From the NCBI GenBank assembly GCA_003599625.1, contig QZIU01000024.1, positions 1-32,972 on the forward strand: a stretch of DNA of 32,972 bases, given 5' to 3'. The translations under genes and the position numbers were made by a program. Positions 15,526 through 24,430 of this stretch are shown in pieces (the first letter of the stretch is position 1; each line of letters begins with the position of its first letter). The DNA comes from Candidatus Parcubacteria bacterium (lineage in GTDB: Bacteria > Patescibacteriota > Minisyncoccia > UBA9983). A model generated the notes under the pieces. That model searched no databases, was not told where the DNA came from, and worked only from the letters and a program-made list of their open reading frames with translations.

Positions 15526-15556
15526 TTGCGAAAAATCCAATCTATGTTAGTATAAC
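15526..15556 (+). promoter_or_regulatory. Candidate promoter of rpmE
   Basis: TTGCGA (15526-15531) and TATAAC (15551-15556) are separated by 19 nt, somewhat long. The -10 ends 8 nt before the rpmE ATG, again suggesting a nearly leaderless message. Confidence 0.45.
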
Positions 15557-15564
15557 AACCACCT

Positions 15565-15777
15565 ATGAAAAAAGACATACATCCCAAATATTACCCCGAA
15601 GCCGTCGTATCTTGCGCTTGCGGCAATAAGATCAAGGCGGGATCTACCAAAGAATCAATGCAGGTGGAAATATGCTCCGCCTGCCATCCCTTCTTTACCG
15701 GAACCAAGAAGATAATCGACACCGCCGGCCGAGTCGAGAAATTCCAGGCCAAAAGAGCCAAAGCGAAAAAGAGCTAG
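15565..15777 (+). CDS. rpmE: Large ribosomal subunit protein bL31 (zinc form)
   Basis: A 70-residue ribosomal protein L31 that binds at the central protuberance and contacts the small subunit. It begins [20 protein letters not shown] and contains [12 protein letters not shown]. The four cysteines (17, 19, 37, 40) are the zinc ligands of the C+ form. The C-terminus is basic ([11 protein letters not shown]), and the length is normal. It lies alone on the plus strand between two giant, paralogous minus-strand surface-protein genes, with its own promoter and a strong terminator downstream, so it is a single-gene unit. Confidence 0.95.
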   Translation: MKKDIHPKYYPEAVVSCACGNKIKAGSTKESMQVEICSACHPFFTGTKKIIDTAGRVEKFQAKRAKAKKS

Positions 15778-15800
15778 GAATTAGCGCGGCGAGGAATTTA

Positions 15801-15836
15801 AAAATAACCCAAAGATCGCAATCTTTGGGTTATTTT
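15801..15836. terminator. Bidirectional terminator between rpmE and the 1705-aa gene
   Basis: A 16-bp perfect stem, AAAATAACCCAAAGAT with ATCTTTGGGTTATTTT, around the loop CGCA. A-rich and T-rich ends serve as U-tracts on both strands. It lies 23 nt after the rpmE stop and 34 nt after the stop of the convergent gene. Confidence 0.85.
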
Positions 15837-15870
15837 ATTCCCGACTTGGACTTTATGACTTTATGGACTA

Positions 15871-18800
15871 TCAATATTCCCACCAACTCGAGGTCACTTT
15901 TTCCACGTTTAATTCTATGTTTACGGGGTTTGGGTTGACGGAATAACGGTTTGCGCTTTCTATACTGATCGGTATGACATGACTGCCAACCGAAGCGGCG
16001 CTCCCGACATTGTGAATCTTGAACCAAACTTGCATCGGACTGCCTTTTTCCAACTTTTTCGAACCAAGATCTTCAGACCAATTTGCCCCATCGTCGATCG
16101 AATACCAAGCCGTTGTTTTTTTGCTCGGATCAGTTTCCGGATCTGCTCCAATCAGAGAAACGGGCAAGGAGGCTCTTAATCGTATAGAATCGCTCGTGAG
16201 ATCCCCAACAGTGTTATTCAGGGTCAATGTAATAATAGACACGGTGGAATCAGCCGGGAGTTTATTCACCACTTTGGTTGAAATAGAAGGCGTATAGCTT
16301 ACCGAAATATCTCCCGCACCCGCGCTAGCGGAAGAGCTTGAACTGCTGTTTGGATCCAACTTAAATAGATCTTCCGAGGAAGAACTGCTGGAAGAAGAGC
16401 TGCATTCCGGACAACCCCCGCCGCCCGCAGATGACGATGATGAAGAGGAAGACGATGAAGAGGAGGAGGAAGATGATGAAGAGGATGAGGAAGGAGGAGG
16501 ATCACCGGTTGTTGTTTCTGTTTGACAAGCGGAAGAGCAACCATCTCCATCCGTTTTATTGCCGTCGTCACAAGTTTCGTTTCCTTCTGTTTCTATCACT
16601 CCGTTTCCGCAAACCGGGTCTCCGCTGCAACTTCCAACACAACCGCAACTTCCTCCCGTACAGCCACCGGAAGTATAATCGAAATAAGCAGTGACCGTCT
16701 TATTGCTACCCATGGCAATATTGCAATATATCGCGTTGTTGCCGCTGTCTTTTTCCGTACTGTCACAACCCGTCCAGCCATTTATAAAAGTATTATTGCC
16801 TCCGGCCGTTCCGGCTTTAAGCTTCACCTGCGTCCCGTCGCCATAATCAACAGAGCAATTATTATTCGCGCCGCTCGCTTTTTGGCAAATAATATTGCTT
16901 CCAGTCGTCGCGGGAGACTCCTGCCAGACAGTACCGGCGCCCGGACCTGTCACCTTCACCGCAAGATTTCTTGTCTCTGAAACGGGGCATCCTTTAAAGG
17001 TTGCCGCCACATTTTTATTGGAACCCATTGCCAGGTTGCAATCGCTTCCGGCAGAGACGCTCAGGCAATCCGATCCCCAAGACTCCAATGTTCCGGAAGA
17101 AACAGTCAGAGTAACCGTTTCCCCTTCCTTGTAGCCCGACTTGCTGCACGTTGCCCCGTCGGAACAGGAAAAACTGCCGCTTTCTCCGCCGCTTTTGGCG
17201 GTAATCGTTCCGACGCACTGAGTTTGGATGGAGAGGTTGTAATTCGAAGAAGTAACCTGTTCTTCCTTTACAGAAACCGTATCGTAATAACCATAGCAAG
17301 CGTTCCTATTCGAACCACTGGAGTCATAATTTGAACAGTTTATTGTGAATGTTTCATTCCCGGTCATCTCTACAGTCTTGCTGCCGGGATCCGAGCCGCT
17401 ACTTAAACCGTCCGAAACGCCATACGACATGGAACCGCTGCTTAAGACACACCTGTATCGGGATGGCTTATTCGTGTGAGTCCAAGAAAGATTAAGGGTG
17501 TCTCCCTTTTTAGCGATCGCGGCATCGGCCCCGTTGATCTTCAATTCGATCGCGGGCTTCCCTTTCACTCCGACGGTAAGGTCGTCGGAGAGGGAAACAT
17601 CCAATAAATTATTATTGCACTGCAATTTATAATAGTTCTGAGTTATTATCCCTGAGGAAAAAGTCTCCGTGTATGCGCCGTTCGGCTTTGCGGTTTTTGT
17701 TCCCTGCCAATCTTCCAGGGCAGTACAAGTATCTACATCTTTTACGGTCCAAGATAACGCGGGCTTGCAATTGTAATCCATGGTGGAACCGGCCATGTTT
17801 ACCGCTCCATTCAAGAGACTTAATTCCGCGTTCGGGTCCGTCATTCTGAGCGGAACGATCACCCGCAATCTATCCCCCTTTTCAAAAGCCCCGGCATAAG
17901 TTCTTCCTGTCGATGAATCCGGGCTTGTATACTGCACCCCGTCCTGACTCTCGTTATTATCAAAAAATCCTCTGAAATATGGCGTTTCCGTCCCCTCGTG
18001 GTTCTTGCCTATTTGCTGCAAGTAAAAGACAATCTGGGGAGAGTTAATCTTCAACAGGCCATCGGCATCATAAAAAGCATCTTTGATATCCTGATATTTG
18101 ATATAGACATCCTTGCCCCAATTGGAATAAGCCGCGTCGCCGAAACCGCCGCTGATTTTATCCGAGTATGATGACTGCCCCCCAAATCTGATCTTGAGCG
18201 CGGTTTCAGCGCCGGTCACTCCGTCTCTGGCGGTCATCCAAATCCTGAATTTGGCGGATTCGTTCGCGCAACTGAATTCATGACGTCCTTCCAGCCCGAA
18301 ATTGACCCAGCCATCTTTCTTCGAATTAAAATAATCATTAAGATCAACCTGCAAGAAATCTATTTTGGCGCTGTTAAATCCGGCGCTCAAACTGCCTCCT
18401 TCCGAATAAAAAGAATATAATTTCCTGGAAGAGCTGCCGTCATCGAAGGCCTTTCCGCCCCATCCGGCGAGATACGCTTTCCCCGTGTAAGTCTTGGTGT
18501 CTATCGTATCCGCTCCTCCGTCAAGCAAATCTCCATAACTGGTATTCTCGCTCTCTCTGGTTGTGGCGGCAAAAGAATCGGCGCTAAAACCCGCCAAAAA
18601 AAACAAAACGAAGAACATGACCATCAAAGCCTTTTTCTTTTTGGCAAAGAAAATGAGTGACAAAATCGCAGCCAAAACAATTCCCGCCGCCAAAAAATCG
18701 ATCCATTGATTTTGATTTCTTAATTTGGGGAAAGAGCCGGCCTGTTCGCTTAATTTTTCATCTGCCGCAAAAACGGCAACCTCGTAATTCGGATCGTCGC

Positions 18801-20988
18801 ACTTTTCTTTCAGAAGAATATCTATTTGGGTTGTCCGCAAAAGCCCATCCGATATATCTTCGACCGTTTCGGTCTTTTGTCCACATTCCGAACCGTCGGT
18901 ATTTGTAATGGCGGCGCGTATATTGATATTACCTAGATTTTTTACCTTGGAATCCAACCCCCGCCAATACAAATCCATGGATCCAAAGTAATCCACCTTC
19001 AAGGAGATCGCTTCTCCGGATTTATATGAATCCTTTAGCGGGCTGGCTAAAGAAACTCGCTCAACTCTTGCTGACGAGCCTCCGATGGTCCAGCGAAAAG
19101 GAGCATAAAAAGAAACCTTTTCCGAGTTTTGATCAACAAATCCCAACAAAGCTTGGTAAACTTGGGGTTTGGCCGCCCGCGGAAGAATGATCTCCACATT
19201 CCTTGATTCTCCGACATTGAAACTGATCGGATCATAATTTTGGGTTGCCACTTGGCCATCGTCAGGCCGTCCATACACATAGAATTCTTTCCATAACACT
19301 TCCGGCGAAGCGGTGATGCCCTCTTTTCCGATATTCGTAACCTTGCAACCGATCTTTGGTTCCCTTTCAAGGTCAAAAACGGGACCGCTGTTGCCGGAGA
19401 GCCTTTTTCCTTCTTGATTGATCATGTAGCAACTTTCTTGATCAAAGACAAGAAACGGTTGTTCGTAATACTCGCCTGCCAGAGGGTTTGCAAAGCCAAG
19501 TTCGGAAATCTCCCGGCTGAATTTTCCCAAAATCGATCCATCGGATCTTATCAATCCCAACCGTAAAACATAAAGGATTTTAGGCAAATTGGAAGATAAA
19601 TTCAGTTCATAATGAATCTTTCTTTCCTCCAAAGGCTTCAGTGTCTCATAAACCTTGCCCTCATCGGCCAAAACGATCCAGGCCGGACTCAGCGTATCTG
19701 ATTGTTTTATTATCGGACTTGGAATTTCTTGATTTTCCAGAATCAACAGACGCGTGAACGGCGATGTTTCTATATTTTTGCTTGGATTAAAAATCGTGGC
19801 GGAGATTTCCAGCCGGTCTTCTTTTGTTTCTATCTTTATATCCCGGATCTCGACATTATCGATATTTTGGGCCGACATTTCTTCTTGGCCGGCAACCGAA
19901 TTCGCGCCAAACGCGAACACGGACAAAACAAAGATCATCGCAAAGAATTTTCTGCTTATCATGTTCTTTTTTCTAATTATATAAAAAGCGACGATAAATA
20001 TGCCGGCTGTTTCCAGCGCGATTATCAGATAACCGAACCTGTCTTTGAAAGACCCCGGTTCTTCGGACGAACTGCCGCCTTCTCCGCTCAAACTTCCCGC
20101 CTCTTCGGGAGCGGCCGCTTGGCCGCTATCGTCGATTACCCAATTATACTCCATATTGAACGACTTTAATGAACCGTCCTTATCCACAAAGGAAAGCATG
20201 GCCTGATAATTCTGCGATTTATCGCTTGGCATATCCACTCCGACAAACTTCATTTCTCCGGGGGCGAAAGAAACGGCCTGGTCGTAAGTTTTAGATATTT
20301 TTTTCCCTGACAAAGAGCCGTCTGAACGAGAAAACTCTTGCCATTCAATTTTAGGATAAACGTTTAGGGCTTCCATGCCCGCGTTCTTAACCAGGCAGGA
20401 TATTTCCGGCATCTCTGACGAAGAAAAGATTGCCGCTTCGTTTAGGCCGTATTTCCTTCCATCCATCCCGACCATGAAGCAATGCGACCTGTAAAAATCC
20501 AAGAAACCCTTTTCATAAAGTTCTCCTTTTCTAACATTCCAACCGACATTGTAAAATGTTTGTTCATATTCAGCTGCCAATTCCCCGCCGATTTGACGCG
20601 CTTCGAATCTGAACATGTAATTTCCTTGGGGCAAAGCAAGGCTTATCGGCAGCAAAAAAGAAAGTTTTTTTTCTTCTCCGGCTTTCAGCGAGAAATGATC
20701 CTCGCTTTTAATTTCCGCGACGGAAAAATCGGTTAAATCTTCTCCGGGTTGTTTTATGGCATCTTTCGCGAAAGGCTCAATCGGACGCAAAGAGGCAAAA
20801 TAGCTAAGGCCCGGCGTTTCTTTGGAACCGGAATTTAAGATCGCCGCTTCTATTTTAATTTGCTCGGGCAAAACGCTGAATTCCAAATTATTGACGGTCA
20901 AATCCGCGGCGGCAAAGGAAAGGACGGGCAAGAAGACCGGAAGCAAAAGCAAGACGGAGAAAATTTTGACGATTTTATTTTTGCTCAT
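15871..20988 (-). CDS. Giant surface polyprotein-like protein with two internal membrane hairpins (1705 aa)
   Basis: Residues 1-26 are a signal peptide. Three exported parts follow. Unit 1 (about 27-315) and unit 2 (about 366-755) are homologous to each other and to the first ectodomain of the 1640-aa protein (EKGFLDFYRSHC, YEQPFLVFDQESC, EWQEF, WKEFYVYGRP). They are separated by membrane hairpins at about 318-362 and 760-808, each a helix, a basic loop (IRKKNMISRK; AKKKKALM) and a second helix like a signal peptide ending in small residues. Unit 3 has a domain shared with the 1640-aa protein (YNCKPALSWTVKDVDTC), PKD/Ig-like modules, two divergent InlB-like repeats (about 1249-1436), a DUF4215-like Cys-rich module (CGNGVIETEG, ETCDDGN), a Ser/Gly-rich linker (about 1490-1555) and the shared C-terminal domain ending VEKVTSSWWEY. 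It starts 2 nt after the preceding gene's stop, so it is the last gene of a three-gene operon. Stop TGA. Confidence 0.75.
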   Translation of the reverse strand: MSKNKIVKIFSVLLLLPVFLPVLSFAAADLTVNNLEFSVLPEQIKIEAAILNSGSKETPGLSYFASLRPIEPFAKDAIKQPGEDLTDFSVAEIKSEDHFSLKAGEEKKLSFLLPISLALPQGNYMFRFEARQIGGELAAEYEQTFYNVGWNVRKGELYEKGFLDFYRSHCFMVGMDGRKYGLNEAAIFSSSEMPEISCLVKNAGMEALNVYPKIEWQEFSRSDGSLSGKKISKTYDQAVSFAPGEMKFVGVDMPSDKSQNYQAMLSFVDKDGSLKSFNMEYNWVIDDSGQAAAPEEAGSLSGEGGSSSEEPGSFKDRFGYLIIALETAGIFIVAFYIIRKKNMISRKFFAMIFVLSVFAFGANSVAGQEEMSAQNIDNVEIRDIKIETKEDRLEISATIFNPSKNIETSPFTRLLILENQEIPSPIIKQSDTLSPAWIVLADEGKVYETLKPLEERKIHYELNLSSNLPKILYVLRLGLIRSDGSILGKFSREISELGFANPLAGEYYEQPFLVFDQESCYMINQEGKRLSGNSGPVFDLEREPKIGCKVTNIGKEGITASPEVLWKEFYVYGRPDDGQVATQNYDPISFNVGESRNVEIILPRAAKPQVYQALLGFVDQNSEKVSFYAPFRWTIGGSSARVERVSLASPLKDSYKSGEAISLKVDYFGSMDLYWRGLDSKVKNLGNINIRAAITNTDGSECGQKTETVEDISDGLLRTTQIDILLKEKCDDPNYEVAVFAADEKLSEQAGSFPKLRNQNQWIDFLAAGIVLAAILSLIFFAKKKKALMVMFFVLFFLAGFSADSFAATTRESENTSYGDLLDGGADTIDTKTYTGKAYLAGWGGKAFDDGSSSRKLYSFYSEGGSLSAGFNSAKIDFLQVDLNDYFNSKKDGWVNFGLEGRHEFSCANESAKFRIWMTARDGVTGAETALKIRFGGQSSYSDKISGGFGDAAYSNWGKDVYIKYQDIKDAFYDADGLLKINSPQIVFYLQQIGKNHEGTETPYFRGFFDNNESQDGVQYTSPDSSTGRTYAGAFEKGDRLRVIVPLRMTDPNAELSLLNGAVNMAGSTMDYNCKPALSWTVKDVDTCTALEDWQGTKTAKPNGAYTETFSSGIITQNYYKLQCNNNLLDVSLSDDLTVGVKGKPAIELKINGADAAIAKKGDTLNLSWTHTNKPSRYRCVLSSGSMSYGVSDGLSSGSDPGSKTVEMTGNETFTINCSNYDSSGSNRNACYGYYDTVSVKEEQVTSSNYNLSIQTQCVGTITAKSGGESGSFSCSDGATCSKSGYKEGETVTLTVSSGTLESWGSDCLSVSAGSDCNLAMGSNKNVAATFKGCPVSETRNLAVKVTGPGAGTVWQESPATTGSNIICQKASGANNNCSVDYGDGTQVKLKAGTAGGNNTFINGWTGCDSTEKDSGNNAIYCNIAMGSNKTVTAYFDYTSGGCTGGSCGCVGSCSGDPVCGNGVIETEGNETCDDGNKTDGDGCSSACQTETTTGDPPPSSSSSSSSSSSSSSSSSSSSSAGGGGCPECSSSSSSSSSEDLFKLDPNSSSSSSASAGAGDISVSYTPSISTKVVNKLPADSTVSIITLTLNNTVGDLTSDSIRLRASLPVSLIGADPETDPSKKTTAWYSIDDGANWSEDLGSKKLEKGSPMQVWFKIHNVGSAASVGSHVIPISIESANRYSVNPNPVNIELNVEKVTSSWWEY

Positions 20989-20990
20989 TG

Positions 20991-23015
20991 TTATTGCTTT
21001 TTAAAATTAGCCGTAATATTTTTACCCGATGATATGCCGTTTATGGAGCAAGGGCCGGTGCCGGAACAGGCGCCCCCCCACCCGGCAAAGACCGAACCTG
21101 TGGATGCTGTCGCGCTCACGATAAAATTACTCCCCTTCAGATAGGAATTTGAGCAGGCCGGAACAGTTCCTGAAGCAAGGCTGCCGAAATAACACGATAT
21201 ATCTTTGATCAAAGGATCGGAACTGACCACCCTTACCGTCCCATGACCATCGCCCTTTTTCTCAACTTTGACGCTGAACAAATTATCTTCGTTTATAAAT
21301 AAAGCGAATCTGCTGGTGGTGGCCACGCTGCCGGACTGGCCGGTTACGGTAATCGGATAAATACCGGCAGGAGCGTTCGGAGAAACGGATATATTTACGG
21401 AACTTGAGCATGGCGCGACACAATTATTATTGCTAACCGTCGCTGTTGCCCCCGTTGGGAGGCCGGAAACAGAAAGCGATACCGGCTTTGGCTCTCCCGA
21501 GAGCGGCGCCTGGGGAACAGGATTAAAAACTGTCGCGTTTGAGGAAATTTTCTTTGTGGTGTAAAGATTCGGCAGAATGTCAGGCATCTTGAAAAGATAA
21601 GGCAAAATATCAAAAACAGCCGTGATAGACCTTGGAGCCGACATTTGAACAAGGCAGACATTATCTTTGCTTGCCGCGCAATTTCCCTGCCAACCGGCGA
21701 AATAAGAATTGATGAATGGATTTGCCAGTATCGGTATGGAGAATCCGTCAGGATAATATTCCGAACAGTCGCTTCCGCATTCCACCCCCGGGCTGACCAC
21801 GACGCCACTACCGGGTCCCGCTTTTCCCGCAGAAAACAGAACTTCAAAAATAGCCACCGTAGCCTTTGGAACCGATCCGTTCATCGTTATGACGCAAGGA
21901 CCGGATCCCCTGAAGTCGCAAGCGCCACGCCATCCCGCCAACCTGTACCCTTGAGATGGAGCGGCAATTAGAGTAACCGTGGAATTCACAGGGAAGCCCG
22001 CTTCAATGTTTTTACAAGTTGTCCCGCAAGAAATGCCCGCCGGATTGCTTGTGACGACCCCCGCCCCGGGAGAAGATTTATCCAAAATCAAGATCATGTT
22101 GAATTGTGCCGTTACCGACTTTGCTGCGTTCATGGTCACGACACAAGAGCCAGTCCCCGAGCAAGCCGCGCCACTCCATCCGGCAAAGACATAACCCGGC
22201 GCGGCGGTAGCGGTGAGACTGATTGAAGAATTCAAACTAAAAGCGGCGCTGGCGGTCCCGCAAGTTGTCCCGCAAGAGATGCCGGCGGGACTGCTGACAA
22301 CCGCCCCCGCGGCTACAATATTTTTGTTAACATAAAGAACCGGATTAAATCTTGCCATTACTGATTTAGCCGCGTTCATCACAAAAGAACACGAGCCTAA
22401 TCCGGTACAGGCCCCCTCCCATCCGGCAAAAAGATACCCTGAAGATGAAGAAGGGGAAAGGCTAACGCTTGTGTTCAAATTATAAGATTCATTACAATCT
22501 CCGCCGCAATTTACACCAGGGCCGGTTACAGAACCGGATCCTGTTTTACTGACAGAAAGAGGACAAATATCGGGACTATAGCTTCCACAGGCAGTACTGG
22601 TGCAAACGAAAGGCGGGTCATAGACTTGTGTGCAAACGAAAGGCGGGTCATAGACTTGTGTGCAAACGAAAGGCGGGTCATAGGCTCGCGTGCAAATAAA
22701 CCCAAACCTGGGATGGAAGAAACCTCCGACGCAATATGGACCAGGATCGTAACCTCCGACGCAATATGGACCAGGATCGTAACCTCCGACGCAATATGGA
22801 CCAGGATCGTAACCGCTTGCGCAGTAGGTCGAAAGACAGGATCCGGCGGTACAGCCGGGAGCAACAGCCAAAGCTCTCTTTAAAAAAGACACCTTGTGTC
22901 CGAAAATATTATAACTCTCGCTTGCCTTATTCGCGGAAAAATAAAGAAAACCAATTAGAAGAGCAAAAAATGCTAATGAAAAAATTAAATATTTTTTCCC
23001 TGCGAAATAAATCAT
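20991..23015 (-). CDS. Cysteine-rich surface protein with five InlB-like repeats and decapeptide repeats (674 aa)
   Basis: The N-terminal helix at about 7-28 is a signal peptide or anchor. Residues about 67-142 hold two blocks of ten-residue repeats, GYDPGPYCVG three times and VYDPPFVCTQ about three times, each with one Cys. Then come four divergent InlB-like repeats (about 153-470), marked by ISCGTTC, FAGWSGA, a C-x(4,5)-C pair and MNAAKSVTAQF. An Ig-like segment with LSGEPKPVSLSVSGLP follows, and a fifth repeat ends the chain at ITANFKKQ. The paired Cys in each repeat would suit disulfides outside the cell. The gene is the middle of a tight operon: 1 nt between it and the 152-aa gene, 2 nt to the 1705-aa gene. 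Ligand and role are unknown; a surface adhesin or stalk is plausible. Confidence 0.75.
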   Translation of the reverse strand: MIYFAGKKYLIFSLAFFALLIGFLYFSANKASESYNIFGHKVSFLKRALAVAPGCTAGSCLSTYCASGYDPGPYCVGGYDPGPYCVGGYDPGPYCVGGFFHPRFGFICTRAYDPPFVCTQVYDPPFVCTQVYDPPFVCTSTACGSYSPDICPLSVSKTGSGSVTGPGVNCGGDCNESYNLNTSVSLSPSSSSGYLFAGWEGACTGLGSCSFVMNAAKSVMARFNPVLYVNKNIVAAGAVVSSPAGISCGTTCGTASAAFSLNSSISLTATAAPGYVFAGWSGAACSGTGSCVVTMNAAKSVTAQFNMILILDKSSPGAGVVTSNPAGISCGTTCKNIEAGFPVNSTVTLIAAPSQGYRLAGWRGACDFRGSGPCVITMNGSVPKATVAIFEVLFSAGKAGPGSGVVVSPGVECGSDCSEYYPDGFSIPILANPFINSYFAGWQGNCAASKDNVCLVQMSAPRSITAVFDILPYLFKMPDILPNLYTTKKISSNATVFNPVPQAPLSGEPKPVSLSVSGLPTGATATVSNNNCVAPCSSSVNISVSPNAPAGIYPITVTGQSGSVATTSRFALFINEDNLFSVKVEKKGDGHGTVRVVSSDPLIKDISCYFGSLASGTVPACSNSYLKGSNFIVSATASTGSVFAGWGGACSGTGPCSINGISSGKNITANFKKQ
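22601..22690 (-). repeat. 30-bp tandem repeat encoding VYDPPFVCTQ
   Basis: Three consecutive 30-bp units. The first two are identical over 30 bp and the third is identical over its first 23, diverging at its end. A fourth, degenerate unit follows. Being a multiple of three, each unit adds ten residues in frame. There are no spacers, so this is not a CRISPR array. Confidence 0.9.
22723..22812 (-). repeat. 30-bp tandem repeat encoding GYDPGPYCVG
   Basis: Three identical, uninterrupted 30-bp units, different in sequence from the neighbouring 22601-22690 block but encoding a peptide with the same YDP...C spacing idea. Identity at synonymous sites points to recent expansion by slippage or recombination. 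Confidence 0.9.
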
Positions 23016-23016
23016 T

Positions 23017-23475
23017 TTAAATTTTCGTAAATTTAATTTCGGTTATTTTATCCGAATCCCTAACTTGAATTTCACAGGTATCTCCCTCTTCCGTTGTTGT
23101 CGTTATGCTATCGCAGCCGTTAATCCAGCCGTCAAAAATGGATGCTTCTATGGGACTGGCTATTATCTTAATTATTGAATCTACATCTACGGGACTGCTG
23201 CATCCATTGTCATCAACAAGAAGACAAGCCGGACTTTCGCTTTTTTGCAAAATTACCGAGCCAAAACCGGTGCTATCCGAAGATCTTTTAGTTGTTAGGG
23301 TGACTTTTATCTTTGTTTCAGGCTTATTGTCGACATCATTTAATGCAACTTCATCGTTATAATTAACACTATCGTTGCTTTGAAAGAAGTTGCCGACTGC
23401 GTAATAACTAAACAGTCCCGCGATAATAACTAAGACAAAAACAAACAAGGAAATTGTCAGAAATTTATTTTTCAT
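23017..23475 (-). CDS. Small anchored protein with one InlB-like repeat (152 aa)
   Basis: Residues 1-28 form a basic N-terminus and one hydrophobic helix (FLTISLFVFVLVIIAGLFSYYAV), a signal anchor or uncleaved signal. After an acidic linker, residues about 55-152 form one degenerate copy of the Cys-containing repeat: PACLLVDDNGCSSP, IFDGWINGCDSI, DTCEIQV, ending in ITEIKFTKI. It is the first gene of the operon with the 674-aa and 1705-aa proteins. It may be a minimal subunit or a membrane partner of the larger proteins; that is inference. Confidence 0.7.
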   Translation of the reverse strand: MKNKFLTISLFVFVLVIIAGLFSYYAVGNFFQSNDSVNYNDEVALNDVDNKPETKIKVTLTTKRSSDSTGFGSVILQKSESPACLLVDDNGCSSPVDVDSIIKIIASPIEASIFDGWINGCDSITTTTEEGDTCEIQVRDSDKITEIKFTKI

Positions 23476-23532
23476 AAAATTAAATTTTGCTTAAATATTT
23501 TTATAGCGAATGATTCCAAAATCGCTTTCATA

Positions 23533-23558
23533 ATTTTATCACACTTCGCGAAAGTCAA
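23533..23558 (-). promoter_or_regulatory. Candidate promoter of the three-gene surface operon
   Basis: TTGACT (23553-23558) is followed by TAAAAT (23533-23538) with an extended -10 TG just before it. The 14-nt spacing is short, which lowers confidence. The predicted leader is about 50 nt before the start at 23475. Confidence 0.35.
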
Positions 23559-23570
23559 CCATAAACCGTC

Positions 23571-23579
23571 TGTGGATAA
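23571..23579. promoter_or_regulatory. DnaA-box-like 9-mer
   Basis: TGTGGATAA, the exact reverse complement of the DnaA consensus TTATCCACA, in the divergent intergenic region between the surface operon and prfA. It lies inside the longer string CTGTGGATAACTT, which also occurs at the 30587-30654 hairpin. Binding is not shown. Confidence 0.35.
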
Positions 23580-23601
23580 CTTAAAAACTCGAGGACTGCA
23601 T

Positions 23602-23630
23602 TTGCCCGTCTTGCTTTTTTATGCTATGGT
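23602..23630 (+). promoter_or_regulatory. Promoter of prfA
   Basis: TTGCCC (23602-23607) and TATGGT (23625-23630) with a 17-nt spacer. The -10 overlaps an upstream in-frame ATG (23621), which argues for the later start at 23648. Confidence 0.5.
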
Positions 23631-23647
23631 TTAATCGTCAAAAAATT

Positions 23648-24385
23648 ATGAACAATCTGAATACCAACAAAATAATATTGGAAATTCGCGCCGGAGTGGG
23701 TGGAAACGAAGCGGCTATATTCGCGGCAGACTTGGCTAACATGTATTCAAAATTCGCCGCCAAAGAAGGTTGGGGGGTCATCATAATGGACGAATCCAAA
23801 AGCGATCTGGGAGGATATAAGGAAGTGGTGATGGAAATTTCCGGCCTTGGGGTCTACGATAAACTCAAGCAGGAAAGCGGCGTCCACAGAGTCCAGCGAG
23901 TTCCGGCTACGGAAAAGTCGGGGCGGGTTCATACCTCTACCGCCTCGGTCGCCGTTCTTCCGATGAAAGAAACTGAGACGGTGAACATCAAGCCTCAGGA
24001 TTTGGAAGTCGCGTTTACGCGTTCCGGGGGAGCGGGCGGACAGAATGTAAACAAAGTTGAAACAGCCGTCAGGATCACTCATAAGCCCACCGGTATCGTC
24101 GTCAAATGCACCAGCGAAAGATCCCAGCAGAGAAACAGAGAAAAAGCTCTGGCTATTTTGGCCGCCAAACTGGAAGAAATGCAAAGCGCCCAAGGGCAAA
24201 ACCAGTTGGCCGCGGAAAGAAAGCAGCAGATCGGAACACAAGACAGGTCGGAAAAAATAAGGACATACAATTTCCTTCAGGACAGGATAACCGACCATCG
24301 CGTCAAAAAATCATTCCACGACATAGAAAGAATAATGGAAGGGAATCTCGACAAAATAGTCAAAGCTTTTCAAGAAAATAAATAA
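23648..24385 (+). CDS. prfA: Peptide chain release factor 1, short form
   Basis: RF1 reads UAA and UAG in the ribosomal A site and triggers peptide release. [22 protein letters not shown] opens domain 2, [16 protein letters not shown] contains the PAT tripeptide that distinguishes RF1 from RF2, and [21 protein letters not shown] contains the catalytic GGQ. The protein has about 245 residues against about 360 in E. coli; the N-terminal domain 1 is absent, while domains 2-4 are complete. This is a reduced form, not a fragment, since the start is intact and a promoter precedes it. Start 23648 ([13 protein letters not shown]) is preferred; ATG 23621 overlaps the -10 box. It is a single plus-strand gene between surface-protein genes and ends in a shared terminator. 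Confidence 0.93.
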   Translation: MNNLNTNKIILEIRAGVGGNEAAIFAADLANMYSKFAAKEGWGVIIMDESKSDLGGYKEVVMEISGLGVYDKLKQESGVHRVQRVPATEKSGRVHTSTASVAVLPMKETETVNIKPQDLEVAFTRSGGAGGQNVNKVETAVRITHKPTGIVVKCTSERSQQRNREKALAILAAKLEEMQSAQGQNQLAAERKQQIGTQDRSEKIRTYNFLQDRITDHRVKKSFHDIERIMEGNLDKIVKAFQENK

Positions 24386-24407
24386 TCCCGCTTTAAGCGG
24401 GATTATT
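24381..24407. terminator. Bidirectional terminator after prfA
   Basis: An 11-bp stem, AATAATCCCGC with GCGGGATTATT, and loop TTTAA. The prfA TAA lies within the left arm. It is followed by TTATT on the plus strand and lies 23 nt past the stop of the convergent 544-aa gene. Confidence 0.8.
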
Positions 24408-24430
24408 TATTACTATCGCCATCTTAAATC

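Noticed and set aside
16420-16500. A simple-sequence microsatellite as a separate feature
   Set aside because: It is the Ser-rich linker of the 1705-aa protein, written with mixed Ser codons and in frame.
20180-20188. A further DnaA-box 9-mer
   Set aside because: It lies in coding sequence of the 1705-aa protein, where it encodes a conserved VDK segment, so it is probably chance.
22601-22812. 30-bp direct repeats as a CRISPR array
   Set aside because: The units are contiguous with no spacers, are in frame, and encode a peptide repeat within a clear secreted protein.
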